The notes beneath the pieces were generated by a model that was given only the letters and a program-made list of their open reading frames with translations, ran no database searches and was not told the origin of the DNA. The position numbers and the translations under genes were made by a program. From Coprinellus micaceus (lineage: Eukaryota > Basidiomycota > Agaricomycetes > Agaricales > Psathyrellaceae), in NCBI GenBank assembly GCA_951394405.1, contig OX596338.1, positions 2,232,001 to 2,296,000 on the forward strand: a stretch of DNA of 64,000 bases, given 5' to 3'. The stretch's first letter is position 1. Every line of letters begins with the position of its first letter. Positions 52,286-64,000 of the stretch are shown one piece after another.

Positions 52286-53070
52286 CTACAGATATGCGAG
52301 AAATACAAACATCAGTAACGCCCCCAACACCACGCCAACGAAAATAAGGAGTCCATTGCGGTGAGAGAAGACCCAGACCAAATTGTCCGAATCATCGGGT
52401 CTTAATGCCCAAGCTTCTAGACTACCCCGTCGGTTCGCTATAACGATCGCCCATTCTCCCCTATCGTCAGAATTTGGGAGCTGAGAAATCTTGGTGGAGG
52501 TTGCGTTCAGAAAGGAGTCGAGCGCAGAGTCGTAGGTTCCAGGCACGCTCCGACCTTGGGTGCCAGTGTTCTCCGCCGCGTCGACCTTTTCTTCTCTTTC
52601 TTCCACGGCTTCCTCTGTTATTGGAGGAAGTGAGGCATCTGATCCTGAATGGGCAACAGATCCAGGCGCCATCTCCTGAACCAGAGGGCTCAACGGCAAA
52701 GTGGTCGCCTGCTGAGTGATGAGGGCTAAAGTGGTCTATAAGGGAGGGTCAGTTCGCGCGTAGGGTAATTTGGCGACGTGATATAACGTACGGCCACAAT
52801 GTGAGCAATTTCATGCGCGTTTGCGGTCCGGCTGCTCTCCTGATTTGCGAAAGCACCTCCGCGGCCGACGCCAGTTACTAGCTCGTTCCCCAACGCCGCC
52901 GAAACGGACGTTCCTGCCTGATTACCCGGCCTAGAGTTTGCCGGGCAAGGTTGAGGAGGCTTGGGGTGTCCCTTCATCGGCCCTTTACATTTTGTACAAA
53001 ATCGAGCCTTCTTTGTAGACCCGTTACTTGATAACATCGCCGACAAATTGGACAAGTCTGGGTTGTCCAT
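52286..53070 (-). CDS. Small zinc-ribbon-like protein with C-terminal membrane anchor (hypothetical)
   Basis: Complement join of 52286-52735 and 52792-53070, 242 residues, one 56-bp intron with a GTACGT donor and TTATAG acceptor. Residues 25-42 hold CTKCKGPMKGHPKPPQPC, a Cys-x2-Cys...Cys cluster of zinc-knuckle type. The middle is low-complexity and acidic (EEAVEEREEKVDAAE). The last ~22 residues (LLIFVGVVLGALLMFVFLAYL) form a single hydrophobic helix at the very end, so a tail-anchored or type II protein. The spliced exons meet at HIVA/TTLAL. No known family recognised; the finger-like N-terminus resembles small basidiomycete hypotheticals. Function unknown. Confidence 0.55.
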
Positions 53071-53863
53071 TGGCGGCGATCTTTCTTGTTGGAAAAAGCG
53101 ACGAGGGTTGCGGAGATGTTCAAAGCGCTGAAGAATCCGCAGACAATGGGGGAAGTTGGTGTGGAGCGAAGTATGAAACTCAGCTCCTCGGGTCTTTGAA
53201 CTTTGGGTGTCCTTGACAAGGTCGAGTGCAGCTCGGAGTTCCCGGGTACCACTTCATATCGACGGTTAATCATCGAGTCAGATTTTGATACTGTGTCTAT
53301 GAATGAGTGCATAAATTATGGCACGCGTACATCGCTTTGTGAGGTAGCTTTCATACTTCCAAATGCGGAGTAGTGAACTCATTGAAGGATGATGAAGAGC
53401 TGTTAACCTCTCGAAGGATTTAACCAGAAAGTGCAATTAACAATCGCACGCAGGGCTCTGGGAGCATTGTGGACGGGAGACTATTTGATGCGATTCATTA
53501 CGCGGGCCCCATGAATGAGAATTAAGGCATATACAACTGGTGGTATCGCTCGCGGCGTTAGGCGCCCAGCGTACAACTACCGAATTCCGCGATACCACCC
53601 CTGCGGAATATCTGATGGTGTTCAACCCGGAACCTGTGATTGGGTATCAGGGATGTTGCCTGTGCTTACACTTGGCGACTCGGAAGTCTGGGTCTGTGAC
53701 CTGTGCAACCTGTCGTCGGGAGAGGGGTTCCAAAGACCTTCGTTTATCAACCTCCTGCGCTCTTTGATCTTCGCTATTACCGACTCGCAGTGGACGGGTC
53801 GAGCATGGTTGACGCGTGTCGGAAAAACTTGTCTAAGGAATGGTCACATATTGTTAGTTTTTG
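53071..53863. other. Intergenic region
   Basis: Between the tail-anchored protein and the DUF6698-like gene. A short plus-strand frame at 53515-53964 overlaps the next gene on the other strand and shows no motif; I treat it as a shadow. Confidence 0.4.
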
Positions 53864-55256
53864 TCAGGGGCTGGAAAGCGTTGCCGAGTTCACGCACTGG
53901 TTCCACCATTGAAGCACCTCTGCAACCTCCGCCGCTTCATTCTCATCTTCAAGCAAGTCGATGACCAGGTTGTAGAAGAACTCCGAATCCGTCACAGTAT
54001 CCGTCCTCGAAAATATGGCGGAAGAACTGAGGGCAAATCGAACCTAAAATGATAGCAGAGGGCGTTAACAACCTACTGGCGCTTGATGCAGATAGGGTAA
54101 GTACCTGTGTGGCGACGTACGCGAGCGATGCGATAGTAACTGAGGTCATTCCGTGAATTCGCGCGTTGCTCGATCGTGTCGCCCTAGCTGTATCCCCGTC
54201 AACAGAGCTCGGGGAGGTGAAGACGTGTCTGTAGGCCTATCATAAACACATTAGCAATAGTGGCCTCACCCAGTCCATTTTGGGACGCTCCCACGCACCT
54301 TCAAGAGCAACGCACTACGGAACAGCCCATCCCAAGGGTCCTTAGAATTATAGACGAAACCTTGGTAGAGGAAGCGTGGCCAGAGGTCACCGGAGGGTAT
54401 AAGGTGGCCGCTCGCTAGGTCTCGGCGGATCCTGGAAAGCGTTTCCAAGTCAGCAAGATACTTCACAAAAACGAGAGCCGAAATACTTGGGGTCATTCCA
54501 GTTGAGATTTACGGGGCACAAAAGTTCCCCAGTCCTCTCATGATGGAAACCTCTGTCTGTCTTGACGTTCCTCTGAATTGGCGGGGTGAGATATCGATTT
54601 TCCGGAGTGATCCAATCCACAACAGCAGACTTGAGGGTTTTCGTGTCGTCAGACCGCGCCGACGATATTCCCTTCGAGATCTACATCGAAAGGGGATGGG
54701 ACCCGAGTAGAACAGACGAGTAATGCTACGCACCATCTCAGCGACGTAGTGGATGTCGTTCTCGGAACCTGTGTTGAGCCGTTCCTCGAGACCGGGGGAC
54801 AGGGACAGGAGGGCTCGGTACAACTTATGCTCGGAGAGCTCACTAAACCCCAGAGCCGCTCAGCCCAATGGCCAATTAAGCGTTCCGCAGCTTACCTGAG
54901 TGTTAGATCCTCTTCAGTGATGCGATCCAGTTCTAGCTGCATGGTTCTAGTGAGTCCGTTCGTGATCAAGGTGTTGATACGGCAGAAGGTTCGAATGGTC
55001 CTGCCAAAGTGCCGTCCATACCCAACGAGAGGGTCAGCCCTAGCGCTATCGATGCAGGAGTACCGAGGATCTGTCAATAAACTGTGCATATTGAATAATA
55101 CAACGTGACTCACCACTTCTGGCGTGGTCCCCATCCAACTGCACATTGTGGGTGGCACGGGCGCTTCCGGGAAGCTCCAGTTGAGGCTTGGTTGGGATCT
55201 GGTGGGGGGGGCTGGTTCTCCTTGTCGGACACCTGGTTCTGAGAACTGTTCACCAT
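53864..55256 (-). CDS. DUF6698-like basidiomycete repeat-family protein
   Basis: Complement join of 53864-54043, 54105-54236, 54299-54431, 54487-54680, 54734-54842, 54896-55081 and 55114-55256 gives 358 residues, all in frame. Hallmarks: LRELSEHKLYRALLSLSPGLEERL-type helix (the LTLSELSE junction), IHYVAEMISKGISSARSDDTKTLK, TPPIQRNVKTDRGFHHERTGELLCP, PRFLYQGFVYNSKDPWDGLFRSALLLK, HGMTSVTIASLAYVATQVRFALSS and FYNLVIDLLED...WWNQ. This order matches a highly repeated agaricomycete family usually annotated DUF6698, whose role is unknown. The N-terminal exon is polar and Pro-rich. The first intron would be only 32 bp, which is short, so the start may be elsewhere. No frameshift in the core, so it is not an obvious pseudogene. 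Confidence 0.75.
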
Positions 55257-57251
55257 AGTTGTGTGGCTGACCAGGGCAAGGGCGAGATTCGTTCGGGGTA
55301 TGGGTGAAGGATGGCAGTGGCTTTCAGTGAGTTGCGATCCAGGTTCCAGCTTCTGGGATAACCAGCCTTTTATCGAGTTTAATCAGAATGGCTGTGCTAA
55401 CGTCTGAAACTTCGTGGTCATGAAGAACGACGAATTTGATCAGCAGCGCTGAATTGGTCGACCGCTTATATCAAATGCAAACATGGCCCGTACGAAAGAA
55501 ACGGCGTCAGCCACTCGAGTGTCCCTCAATTAGTAAGTACCAGGTTTTGGCTCTACCCTTGCGGGCGGGGGTGATCGCGGTATTGACGTCCACAGCTTCA
55601 GAGCGATGGTAATACCAGCACGGCCTTGTTATGAACTGATTGATGTTTAGCACTGCAGGTCGAGAAAGGGTTGCAATGAACACTCACCGCGAGACTCATG
55701 GTAGATTAACTGCCATCCGGGAGCAAAATCCCCGTTCGTTAGTTGACGAAACCCAAGCTGACCGCGGAAACACGGGATGACAGCTGCGGAAAGAGAAGTT
55801 GAATTGGTTTCGAGTCGCTGGCACTATGAAATGGTCCCTAGACCTCGAAAAGCGAATGCAAGTTGAAGGCCAATGCTGAGAAGACGAGCGTTGGGACCAG
55901 AGGACGATCGTGGAGGTGAAGCCAGCCCAGTCCAGGATGTCTTCCACACTTGTGCTGTCCCCGCGGAGTTTGTCCAGGGCGTCGAAACTGAAGTTGTGGA
56001 GGGGTGGGTTCTATGGTCGCCATAATGAGACTTGATCTCGTTTGTCCACACCTAGTACACATACTTCAGGGTGGGGTAGGCGACAGATCAAAAGGGAGAG
56101 CCACTCCACGAGTGCTGGGGTTGTCAGAACGTACGATCGTGTGCAAGTGACCACATTCGAGGCTGCCAACTCCGGCGGTCCCCCAAAACTCCTTCCGCCC
56201 AAGAGTTGATGGTTGAAGGGGAAATTACAAGCTGATGATAGAATTAGGAGGGTATGAACGAATGGGTTCCCAAAGGGAAGTTGGTGTAGGGTTCCACACC
56301 CTAAAGAAGTGAGAGCATCGAAGAGAGGAAGCCGAAGTAGTTAGCCAAGACTTGCGGAAATTTGAGGGCCTGTTCGTGTGGGGATCCCATTCAACGAAGC
56401 TCCGAGTCGGGTGGGGTCAACCCCAGCTATCCACTGAGCACGGGACAAGCTGTGTTGGGTCAAGAACTCCCGCTTGCGGTGGGGGAAAGACGAGAATGTG
56501 CATGTCCGACACCATCTCGCTCTTCGCCAAACAGGGATTCGAGGTTCGCTGTGGCAACTTGGAGTGAAGTGAAAGACAAGACAATGCGTAATTGAACAAG
56601 AGGTCTGGTGAGCTCGGGAGTGTCACCGTGCTGAGGATCGGCTGCACGAGTTCCGCGGTGGTAGTGGATGAGACACCGAAGGGGACCATGATGGGTTGAC
56701 GTCTACAAGAAAGATAGTGGCTGCCTGGTAGAACCGGACCTCTTCCAGTTCTTCTCAGGCCTCAGGCCCTCGCCCGCTCGTTCCCGTATCCCGGGAGATG
56801 TTGGTTTTGGGTCCATTGTTACGCATCCAGACGGCGGTAAGAGGTGAAGCACAAACATTAAATAAATAAATAAATAGAAAATTGATGTCGTGCGACAAAG
56901 CCACCCGTGCGATCACCTACCTACTGTCTGAATGATGCGTCTGGGGGGATTTCATTGGCAGCCGGTAAAATAGCGATTCGATAGAAGCGAAGTCCAATAT
57001 ACAAGTTAAGAGTCCAAAACGAAACCGACGGTAGTCTAACGTCCATTTTCTTTGACAGATGTTTTCCAGTTTCTGTTCCAAGCGCACTAGGTCTATATGA
57101 TACAGAGTGTAAGAGATCGAGCGGCCAAATGTTCAAAGTGCTGCCACAGACATTTCCTTGAATTAGTCGTTTGAAAACGCTGGACTGCTTCAAAGTACGT
57201 ACTAGATTTCTTCGTTCGCGATAGCACCCCACCAGCGCCCCGACCCGCACC
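55257..57251. other. Unassigned region with weak coding signals
   Basis: On the minus strand, hydrophobic frames at about 55840-56060 and 56420-56690 look like possible exons of a membrane protein but did not join into a consistent chain. A short (TAAA)n microsatellite is at 56859-56876. No recognised family. Confidence 0.35.
56859..56876 (+). repeat. (TAAA)n microsatellite
   Basis: Four and a half TAAA units in a row near the 3' side of the large hypothetical gene. Probably a chance simple repeat. Confidence 0.7.
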
Positions 57252-59326
57252 TCAGCCTCGGCCTACACCTCCCCCTCCCCCGCTGAAGTCTCCGAATAGA
57301 GGGAGCGATTGGTTGCGAAACGTGTCGTCTGCGGCGCGGGGATATGGAATTGTGCACAACGCGACGCCGTGCGCGATCAGGATCTTGAGATATTCGAAGT
57401 GGTCCAGGCCACCGGCCTTCCAGGCGCGATGGTAGAATTTAGGACCATCCTCGAGGCGAATGTTGGTTGGAACGAGATCACATATCAGCCTAGGGTGCGA
57501 GCATAATCCGCCGTACGCCGACTGTATGTCTTCATGGCACTCGCAGGGTATAATTTCGTCCTTCCGGTCGATGACCCTGTACCGACAAGGCTTTGTGGCA
57601 GGCCTCTTCGGCGACACCTTGTCCATGCCTTGCCCAGTGTATAGTTTGTCGATGGTGTGGCCCAAAGTCTTGTAGCTGGCTCGGGTCTCTCCTAACCTCT
57701 TCTCCAGAGCGAACACGCTGGACTTGAGGTCCTGGATTCGGAACAACAACTGCGCGGTGGTGGCGTCAGGCCGGTCTTCGACGGCGGCATGATTTGGGAA
57801 CGATCCACTGGGTATATCCCCCGCACAAGTCGTGTTGTTCGGGGAGGGTGTCGGAGCTGGCGAGGCGGAGAAGGCCCTGGTGGTGTGTGCTGGAGTGAGG
57901 TTGATGGGGACGGGAGGGGCGTTGCTACTCTCGGAGGGCGTACGCCTGTTGGGGGTGAATGTCATGGGAGGTCGTTGACGGGCAACGGGGCTGCCATATG
58001 GTGACCCAGTTGGGAGGGAAGGCGTGGGACTAGTCTCCAATGGGCGCCTTTGACCGGTTGAGAGGGTAGGGGAGGTGGGGTCGTCCCCCTGCGGACCCCA
58101 TCGACCGGAAGAGAGGGAAGGGGAGGTAGAGTTGTTCTCCAACGACCGGCTTTGGTCGAGAGAGAGGTGGGTTTGGTGCCCAACAGTAGGCATGGAGCTG
58201 AACGATGGAGACTGGGGTTGAGATCGGGGTTGAGGATTCCGGCTGCCAATAGGCCGAGGGGGAGCCACTCTGAAGAGTGGCGAAGCGCTTGGAGAGCCTG
58301 GAGCCTGCGATGCTGAATCGGGAAGTGCGACCCGGCGCTGCCAGGACCCTTCCCTCCTATGCGGCACTATATCCTCGGGGTCCAGCGCCTCTGTGATATC
58401 TGTCATGGGCTAGACAAATTTTTGCGAAGTTAGCCAGGGTTCGGGAGGGATACAACGCTTCAAAAGACGTACATCCACCGAGGTCCGTTGACCCAGAGGG
58501 GAGGGCTGGGTCGGATGATAATTGCCGCGGCTGGCATTGTAGGGGCTGGATGGCGAGGAACGAGTGGTAGTGGAACTAGAACCTAAGTTCGGAGAGGAGC
58601 GATTGGATGCCTGAGGTTGAGCAGGTGGCAATGGCGCGTATGGGGGTGGATTTAACGATACGTGAGAAGGATCTGCCGATGGCGAGGACAACGCCGTCCT
58701 AAACCCAGTGGACATGGGCGATGGAGGAATCAACTGCTGCTGTGGTCTAGAGACCGAGGGCTCCATTGATGAGGGAGCCGCGACGCGGGGGGACTCAGGT
58801 TTCGGCGGGAGTGGGCGCTTTTTGTAAGAGGTCGTCGAGGACGACTGGGAACGTATGGCCCGTTCGAGGGCAGCGGTGCTGAATCCCATATAAACCTCTG
58901 CTGAACACAAGGAGGGAGAGCGACGACTCACAGGTTCTCAAGATGTGGATCTGCTCCGACAGCTTCACTGTCCATGACCTCGTAGACTTCTAAGCAGCGC
59001 CTGAGATGCTCAACGACTCGAGGGGGCTGCTGCTGGCTGGGGGGCTGAACGACATCGGCGGCGGCACGCGGTTGGAATGTGTGGAAACGCTGAGAGATTT
59101 GAGCTCGCATCCGCCCCAGAATGAAACACTAGAATCCATGACTCACGGCAGTATCATCGTCGTCGGCGTAGATGGAGTCTTCATCTTGGTTTTCCGTAGG
59201 AGAGGTTGGGACTGACGGGTGTTGAACTTGAACGTAGTCAGCCTCATGATCACTGACGCCGCCACTTCTTCTAAATGGAGCAGAGTCACCTTGATTTCCG
59301 AACTGGTCACGGTGGTGATGCGCCAT
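57252..59326 (-). CDS. Large low-complexity protein with coiled coil and Cys-rich C-terminal domain (hypothetical)
   Basis: Complement join of 57252-58409, 58473-58878, 58932-59089 and 59147-59326, 633 residues; every phase agrees (introns 53-63 bp, donors GTGAGT and GTACGT). The start MAHHHRDQFGNQ opens a polar N-terminus with an acidic patch DSIYADDDDTA. A short helix-rich segment (PPRVVEHLRRCLEVYEVM ... HLENLTAALERAIRSQ) spans exons 2-3. Then comes a long Ser/Pro-rich disordered region with three imperfect ~17-residue repeats around 340-385 (TSPSLSSGRW, TSPTLSTGQR, SPTPSLPTGS). A coiled coil lies at about 464-505 (LLFRIQDLKSSVFALEKRL). The C-terminus has clustered cysteines (C523, C537, C539, C551, C558) and a folded-looking end with DHFEYLKILIAHGVALC. 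I do not recognise the family. Glycine run at the stop. Confidence 0.65.
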
Positions 59327-62300
59327 CGTAGTAGGCTCCGGCGGGTTTGAAGGATTCACGGGTTGTGGTTTGGAGTTGGTTCTCAGAGATGAGGGGAAAG
59401 TGTGTTCGAAATCGATGGGGTTTTGGATGTGTTGAATGGAGCAGCCTTTTATACCGGTTTGCTTTACGTCTCCCCTTCGACCCTCCCTCACTGCAGCCAG
59501 TGCTCGATGTGATGCTACTTCGGCCAACATTAGGCGCCCATGTTTGCGAGAGTTAATAACGCGATTCCGCCAAAGTCTGCCGAAAGAGGTAATGGGCGCC
59601 ATTAACTCCCCGAGATAGGGAATTAATCACCTAGCTCCGGTGTTCAATATTTGGGGTACCTCCCAACAGACCTCCAGCGAAAGGCGAAGCCAGGTGGGTA
59701 TTGCGACACGAGGTGTTGGGCGGTGCAAGCCCAATACAACGGCACAGGTTCCCCGCAACGCTTCTCCCGCAAACCGTTCAATTTACTCTGTGTAGGTCGA
59801 CCTATTAATCGTCCGCAAGATACCGTGTACGGAACCCTTATTGTTCGTTCACGTTAGGAAGGTCATGTTGTCTCTGCAACTGGGGGACGGCTGGCAATCG
59901 TATTGGCTTAGATCTCCGTTCTCATCGCTATTGAAGTGAGGGCACCGTCCCTACATCTAGGTACAAAAATGTTTTCATCTGGACGTGATTGGTGCTGCAG
60001 TGCATTGCCTCGAGGACGACACAGCTCGCCTCATTGCAAGCTCTACGCCCAATCGTCTCCCTTCCTATACCGAACGTTCGATACTCACCCACACCGAGGT
60101 CCCGAGTTCCACATGACACGTCCTTGATGGGCGCACTGCCCCACTGCCCCCTTTCACAGTATTAAATGAGCCGCGCCAACAATGCAGAGGCCGCCTGATA
60201 TGGAGAAGTCCATTTTGAGAACTTACAACCCTCAATCGTTTCTAGGGATTTATGCACATTTCGGTTTATTCTAGGAGTTCTTCGAATATACTGCCCCACC
60301 CCAGTTGCAGGCACGAAAGTATTAATCTCGACCGCTGCCGGCCGGCGAAGCCGTAACATTCCCTACGATTGGGAACGACGCGCCCAAGCTGCGGCCGTAA
60401 GCCGACTCGAGGAAGACCGAAGATCGTAGGACACCATGGCCTACAATTCCCCTACGTCAGACTCAGGCAGGAGGTGTAGCGAGTGAGTTCACCTTTAAGT
60501 CACGATTAAGCGCCCACTACATGGCTAGGCGAGACTCTACATGTGGGGTCGCTCAAGCTGGAGCGTTGACTTGGGGGTTCTTTCTTCCTCGGCGGGGGCA
60601 TCACTAGGGTTGGAATTCGGGTTGCGTTGAAGACTTTTACAGTGGACCGCGAGGGCGGGCGTAGGTCCTGTTGCAGTATCGTAGGAAGGGTGGTGCCATG
60701 CGTTCACAGGGTCGGCGACCTTCCGCAAGGCATTGTCACATTCCCTGGTTGGACGAGAGACAAGGGGGTGCCCCTTTACCCTGAGCGTCCTCGTTCGTGA
60801 CGTCTGTCCATCCCCTGATTTGTAGGTTGCTCTCCGCAATTCTGCTTAGACTCAGTGATTGAATCAGAAGGGCGCTGGCATAGGAGAGCCCCGGTGCTCC
60901 GGGAAATGACGAGATCATGATGATGGGCTTGTGTCCACACCCCAGGCATGCTGTCCTGAGGTCATGGGATTCAATCGGGCTCTGAGGCGACAGCGATTTC
61001 GTTAGCAATCGGTATCGCCAAGAGTACTTGGAGATCCTCTTCGCTCGTGGCCATAGACAGATTCGATTCAGCTGTACCTCCCAAGTGATCGTAGGAGAAT
61101 TCCCCGAAGGCAGGGACTTGCATGCCAGCGATGAGGACGTCTTTTACCAATGTGTTGGCTCAAAGGGCAGAAGCTCGAATGTCGCCACGAATAGTGTACT
61201 CCGCCTCTCGTTGGCCATTCGGTGCTTTGAGAAGCCGCGCCACTCAATGCTGTTGGTTGCGTGCTGGCACACGCACGGTACGTTACACCGCGACATTCGA
61301 GTGCATGCCCACATCGAGGCCCGCCGAGATTAGTGCCGCCTCTGCGTACTGAAAGCCGATGACGATGTGTTTTGCAGTTCCTGGCTACCTGTAGTTGTAC
61401 TGAGATAGGTTGGCGCGCAATTCAAGCAGGGGTGTCGTAGGGTCACCTTGCTTCAGCGGCTCTAAGGCTGGAGAACGCCGCATCGCTTGTCTCCGCGAAT
61501 CGACGTGGCACGGAGTTGAGAGGCTGCCATGGCAAACGAAGCACGAGTCTGCCTGGGAAGTAGGATGCGCGACAAGAACCCAGTAGTGCCGAAGGCTGCC
61601 AGTAGAGTCTGGATAGCGCTGGTCTGAGCAACGGATCGGAGGGTGTTCAGGTCGTAAATTTGTGAGTCCTTCGAGGCTTTCGGAAGGACCCGGGGTCGTT
61701 GCCATTGTAAATGTCAAGTTCAAGGCAGTAGATTCTCAAGTGTTGCACCTGCGCCGCCTGCGTAGAGCATGCCCAAGTAGCGTAGTGCAGCACGGCCGCG
61801 ACTGCATGTCACGGCGGTGGCAGGGGGTGTCATCCTTTGTCGCATGATGGCTAGTGGAAGCTCGGTAGGTGACCTTCTTGTCGCGCTGCAGTGGATCCTG
61901 GTTCGCGGTGAAGCTACTACAAGGCAATAGTAATTGAACGGGTCGAGGACGGCTCGTGACCAGCGATGCCGAATCACGGCAGAGTGGGGAGCCATCACTT
62001 GGTGATCATTCACGACCCGGATCAAGTCTAGCCACCACAGACGGTTGCAACATACCGTGACCATCGATTCGCAGTTGTGTGTCCTGGTATTCCAGGACAG
62101 ACTCGAGTTCAAGCCAACATCTCTTCGGTAGCTCTCTACATTACGGTTGTTTCGTTGCGTTTCCACAGGACCAGCGCTCCCCCTTCCACCAGGACGCAAT
62201 GTATACTGCCACAACCGTGCGCTCAGATCCCAAGAGGCTAGTAGGCACTTACTTTCAACGCGCCCTTCTAAGTGCGAGGAGCATGCCAACCTCTCTCAGG

Positions 62301-64000
62301 CTGGGAAAGGCCAGTGCAATACCGTGGTTGCAAGCCTTCCTTTAGTAATATTCTCCTTGGAACTAACCTGCTAGGTGTAGGTCACCTCGCTGAGACCAGT
62401 AGCCGTAGGCTGGGCCTACCATAGGGTCTAACCATGCACTTGGCCTCGTCTGAAGCTGTGCAAACTTCATTCGAAAGTCTTGGCATGGACTGGGAGTGTG
62501 GTAAGGAGTCCGGTGCAGAAATTTGTGGACGGCCCGTCTCATCAAACCTTCGGCCTCCCTGATTATAACTGAGGGGTATCAGTGCAGAGGACCTTATTCG
62601 GGACAAATGTTTAAAACACCCGAATAGGTTTCTGGTTCAACAGAGCTTGGACGATGAAGCTCTCCTTCACTTGAGCGGAGCTCATGTATCGCTTGTGATT
62701 TTGGGCATTAATGAGGCCGCACCGGGATCCATGAGTGTTCTGGTGCACTGGAGAGCACAGCTAGGAGATGATTCGGAGATGCTGACGGCCACATGCAATC
62801 AGCGCGGGAGTGCTTATAAGCACACGTCATTCCGTTTTGTCCATCGTAGCACGAGCCTCGCCACACTAGTTTGCCTCACTGCACCACTCTCATCTGACCT
62901 CACTTTCCCTCGTCATTGTTCACCGCGCAGAATCGTCGAAACGCTTACTCGGATCCATGATGGAGAACGCTCTTCACCTTGGATTGGTGGACAACCTCCA
63001 TGCCCTCTCTAGAGTCCCCTCGTGAGTGCCAGGGTCTGTTATCTTGAACAGCCCTCACCCCTAAAGCCGCCTGGTTTCGGCGCTCCTCGTCCCTGAGCTT
63101 TACTGACCTTCTCCCGCTCTGATCTTTCTATCTAGGCTTCATAGCGCCTCTATCAACCCAAAGTTTCGCTCTCTACCTCCCTTGACAATCCCCCTCCATG
63201 GTGCGCCCGGAACGCTCTCCCCGGCGCCTTCGACGGAAGCATCCAGCCCCCCAGAGCCTCTCACATTTGAGAGAGTTGCCACTGCAATCTGCATGTACCG
63301 CGTCGCCTTACTCAACTTCGAAGGTTCAAGTCCCGAGAAGAAGGCAGTGAACGGGAGGGCTCTGGACGAGTGGGTGCAGACCCTTTACGAGATATTCGAC
63401 AGCTATGACCAATTATGTGAGCTATCTCGCCAGTTGGTTGGAGTTTTCCTCAAAGAACTGTACTTCGAATGTCAGTATAGCCATTCTCACGAATGATATG
63501 GACAACTGACCTGAATGTTGACCCTAGCCGCAAAGGAAAGGGCGAGCGTACCAAATCTGCCAACTGGTGACTCATCCGAGCAAGCGTGTCAACCCGACAC
63601 TCAGAACAGAGAAGCGCCCGGGCACGCATAAGGGTGCGAGCCGGACAATCATCCCCACACAGAGAACGTCACCCCGATCCAGGGAGGTTGCGGAGGGGCA
63701 GTGGCCGGGAAGGGCTCGCCGACGCAGTAGTGCTCTGCGGAAATCGTAGATTGGGTCCCTTCAAGTTGAGAGTAGGAGTATCAGAGGATTGCATTTCCTA
63801 TTGACTGTACCATCGCTATTCATATGGACTTGCCCTGGTTTGCACTCGGACAATGCTGATACTGGAAATTTCAAGTGCTGAGGGCTGGGCATTTCGACAC
63901 GCAGAAGGTGCATCTCGAGAGCAGCGGGTGGCCACCCACGGCCTCTAAAGTCGTTTTATGGGAGGCCGCAAAGCAGGCGATCTCTACCCGAGTGAGTAAG
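59327..64000. other. Right flank, no confident gene
   Basis: No recognised domain on either strand. Minus-strand frames at about 60975-61345 read like two short exons (QYAEAALISAGLDVGMHSN and AGMQVPAFGEFSYDHLGGT), and a plus-strand frame at 63182-63496 gives about 104 residues with no motif. The window may end inside a gene. Confidence 0.35.

Noticed and set aside
52726..53070. HEIAH motif suggesting a zinc metalloprotease
   Set aside because: The motif is seen in the unspliced frame just before a GTACGT donor, and the rest of a metalloprotease is absent. After splicing the protein continues as a low-complexity linker with a C-terminal helix.

Overview
The window looks like a chromosomal piece of a filamentous basidiomycete, most likely an agaricomycete. 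Genes are split by many short introns of about 50-60 bp with GT...AG ends. The best proteins are conserved eukaryotic ones (TRAPP-II Trs130, DEAD-box Rrp3, SERCA, Sip5). Several others belong to families I know mainly from basidiomycetes: a 7-TM orphan membrane family, a Plavaka-type transposase, a DUF6698-like protein and long Ser/Thr-tailed double-psi beta-barrel proteins. Gene models were read by eye from splice signals and frame continuity; no search was run.

Layout. 1-5.5 kb: no confident gene. 5.6-6.9 kb (+): orphan multi-pass membrane protein, then an intron-containing tRNA-Asn at 7.8 kb. 8.8-25.2 kb: a compact block of housekeeping genes, Trs130 (-) divergent from Rrp3 (+), a MARF1-like NYN/LOTUS RNA-binding protein (+), and Sip5 (-) divergent from a SERCA-type calcium pump (+). 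26.7-33.7 kb (+): four tandem paralogues of a secreted expansin/RlpA-like beta-barrel protein with Ser/Thr/Pro-rich tails, the most distinctive part of the window. 33.7-64 kb: gene-poor DNA holding an apparently intact Plavaka-like transposase (-), a small zinc-ribbon/tail-anchored protein (-), an intact DUF6698-like gene (-), a 633-residue disordered protein with a coiled coil (-), and several weak coding signals.

How it fits together. Trs130 and SERCA both serve the secretory pathway (Golgi/endosome tethering and ER/Golgi calcium), Rrp3 serves ribosome assembly, and Sip5 is a putative Snf1-linked signalling factor; nothing suggests they form a cluster by function. The four beta-barrel genes share exon structure and a conserved C-terminal tail, so they arose by local duplication and probably act at the cell wall or outside the cell. 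The right half has the character of mobile-element-rich accessory DNA. I did not find CRISPR, rRNA, viral or toxin genes.
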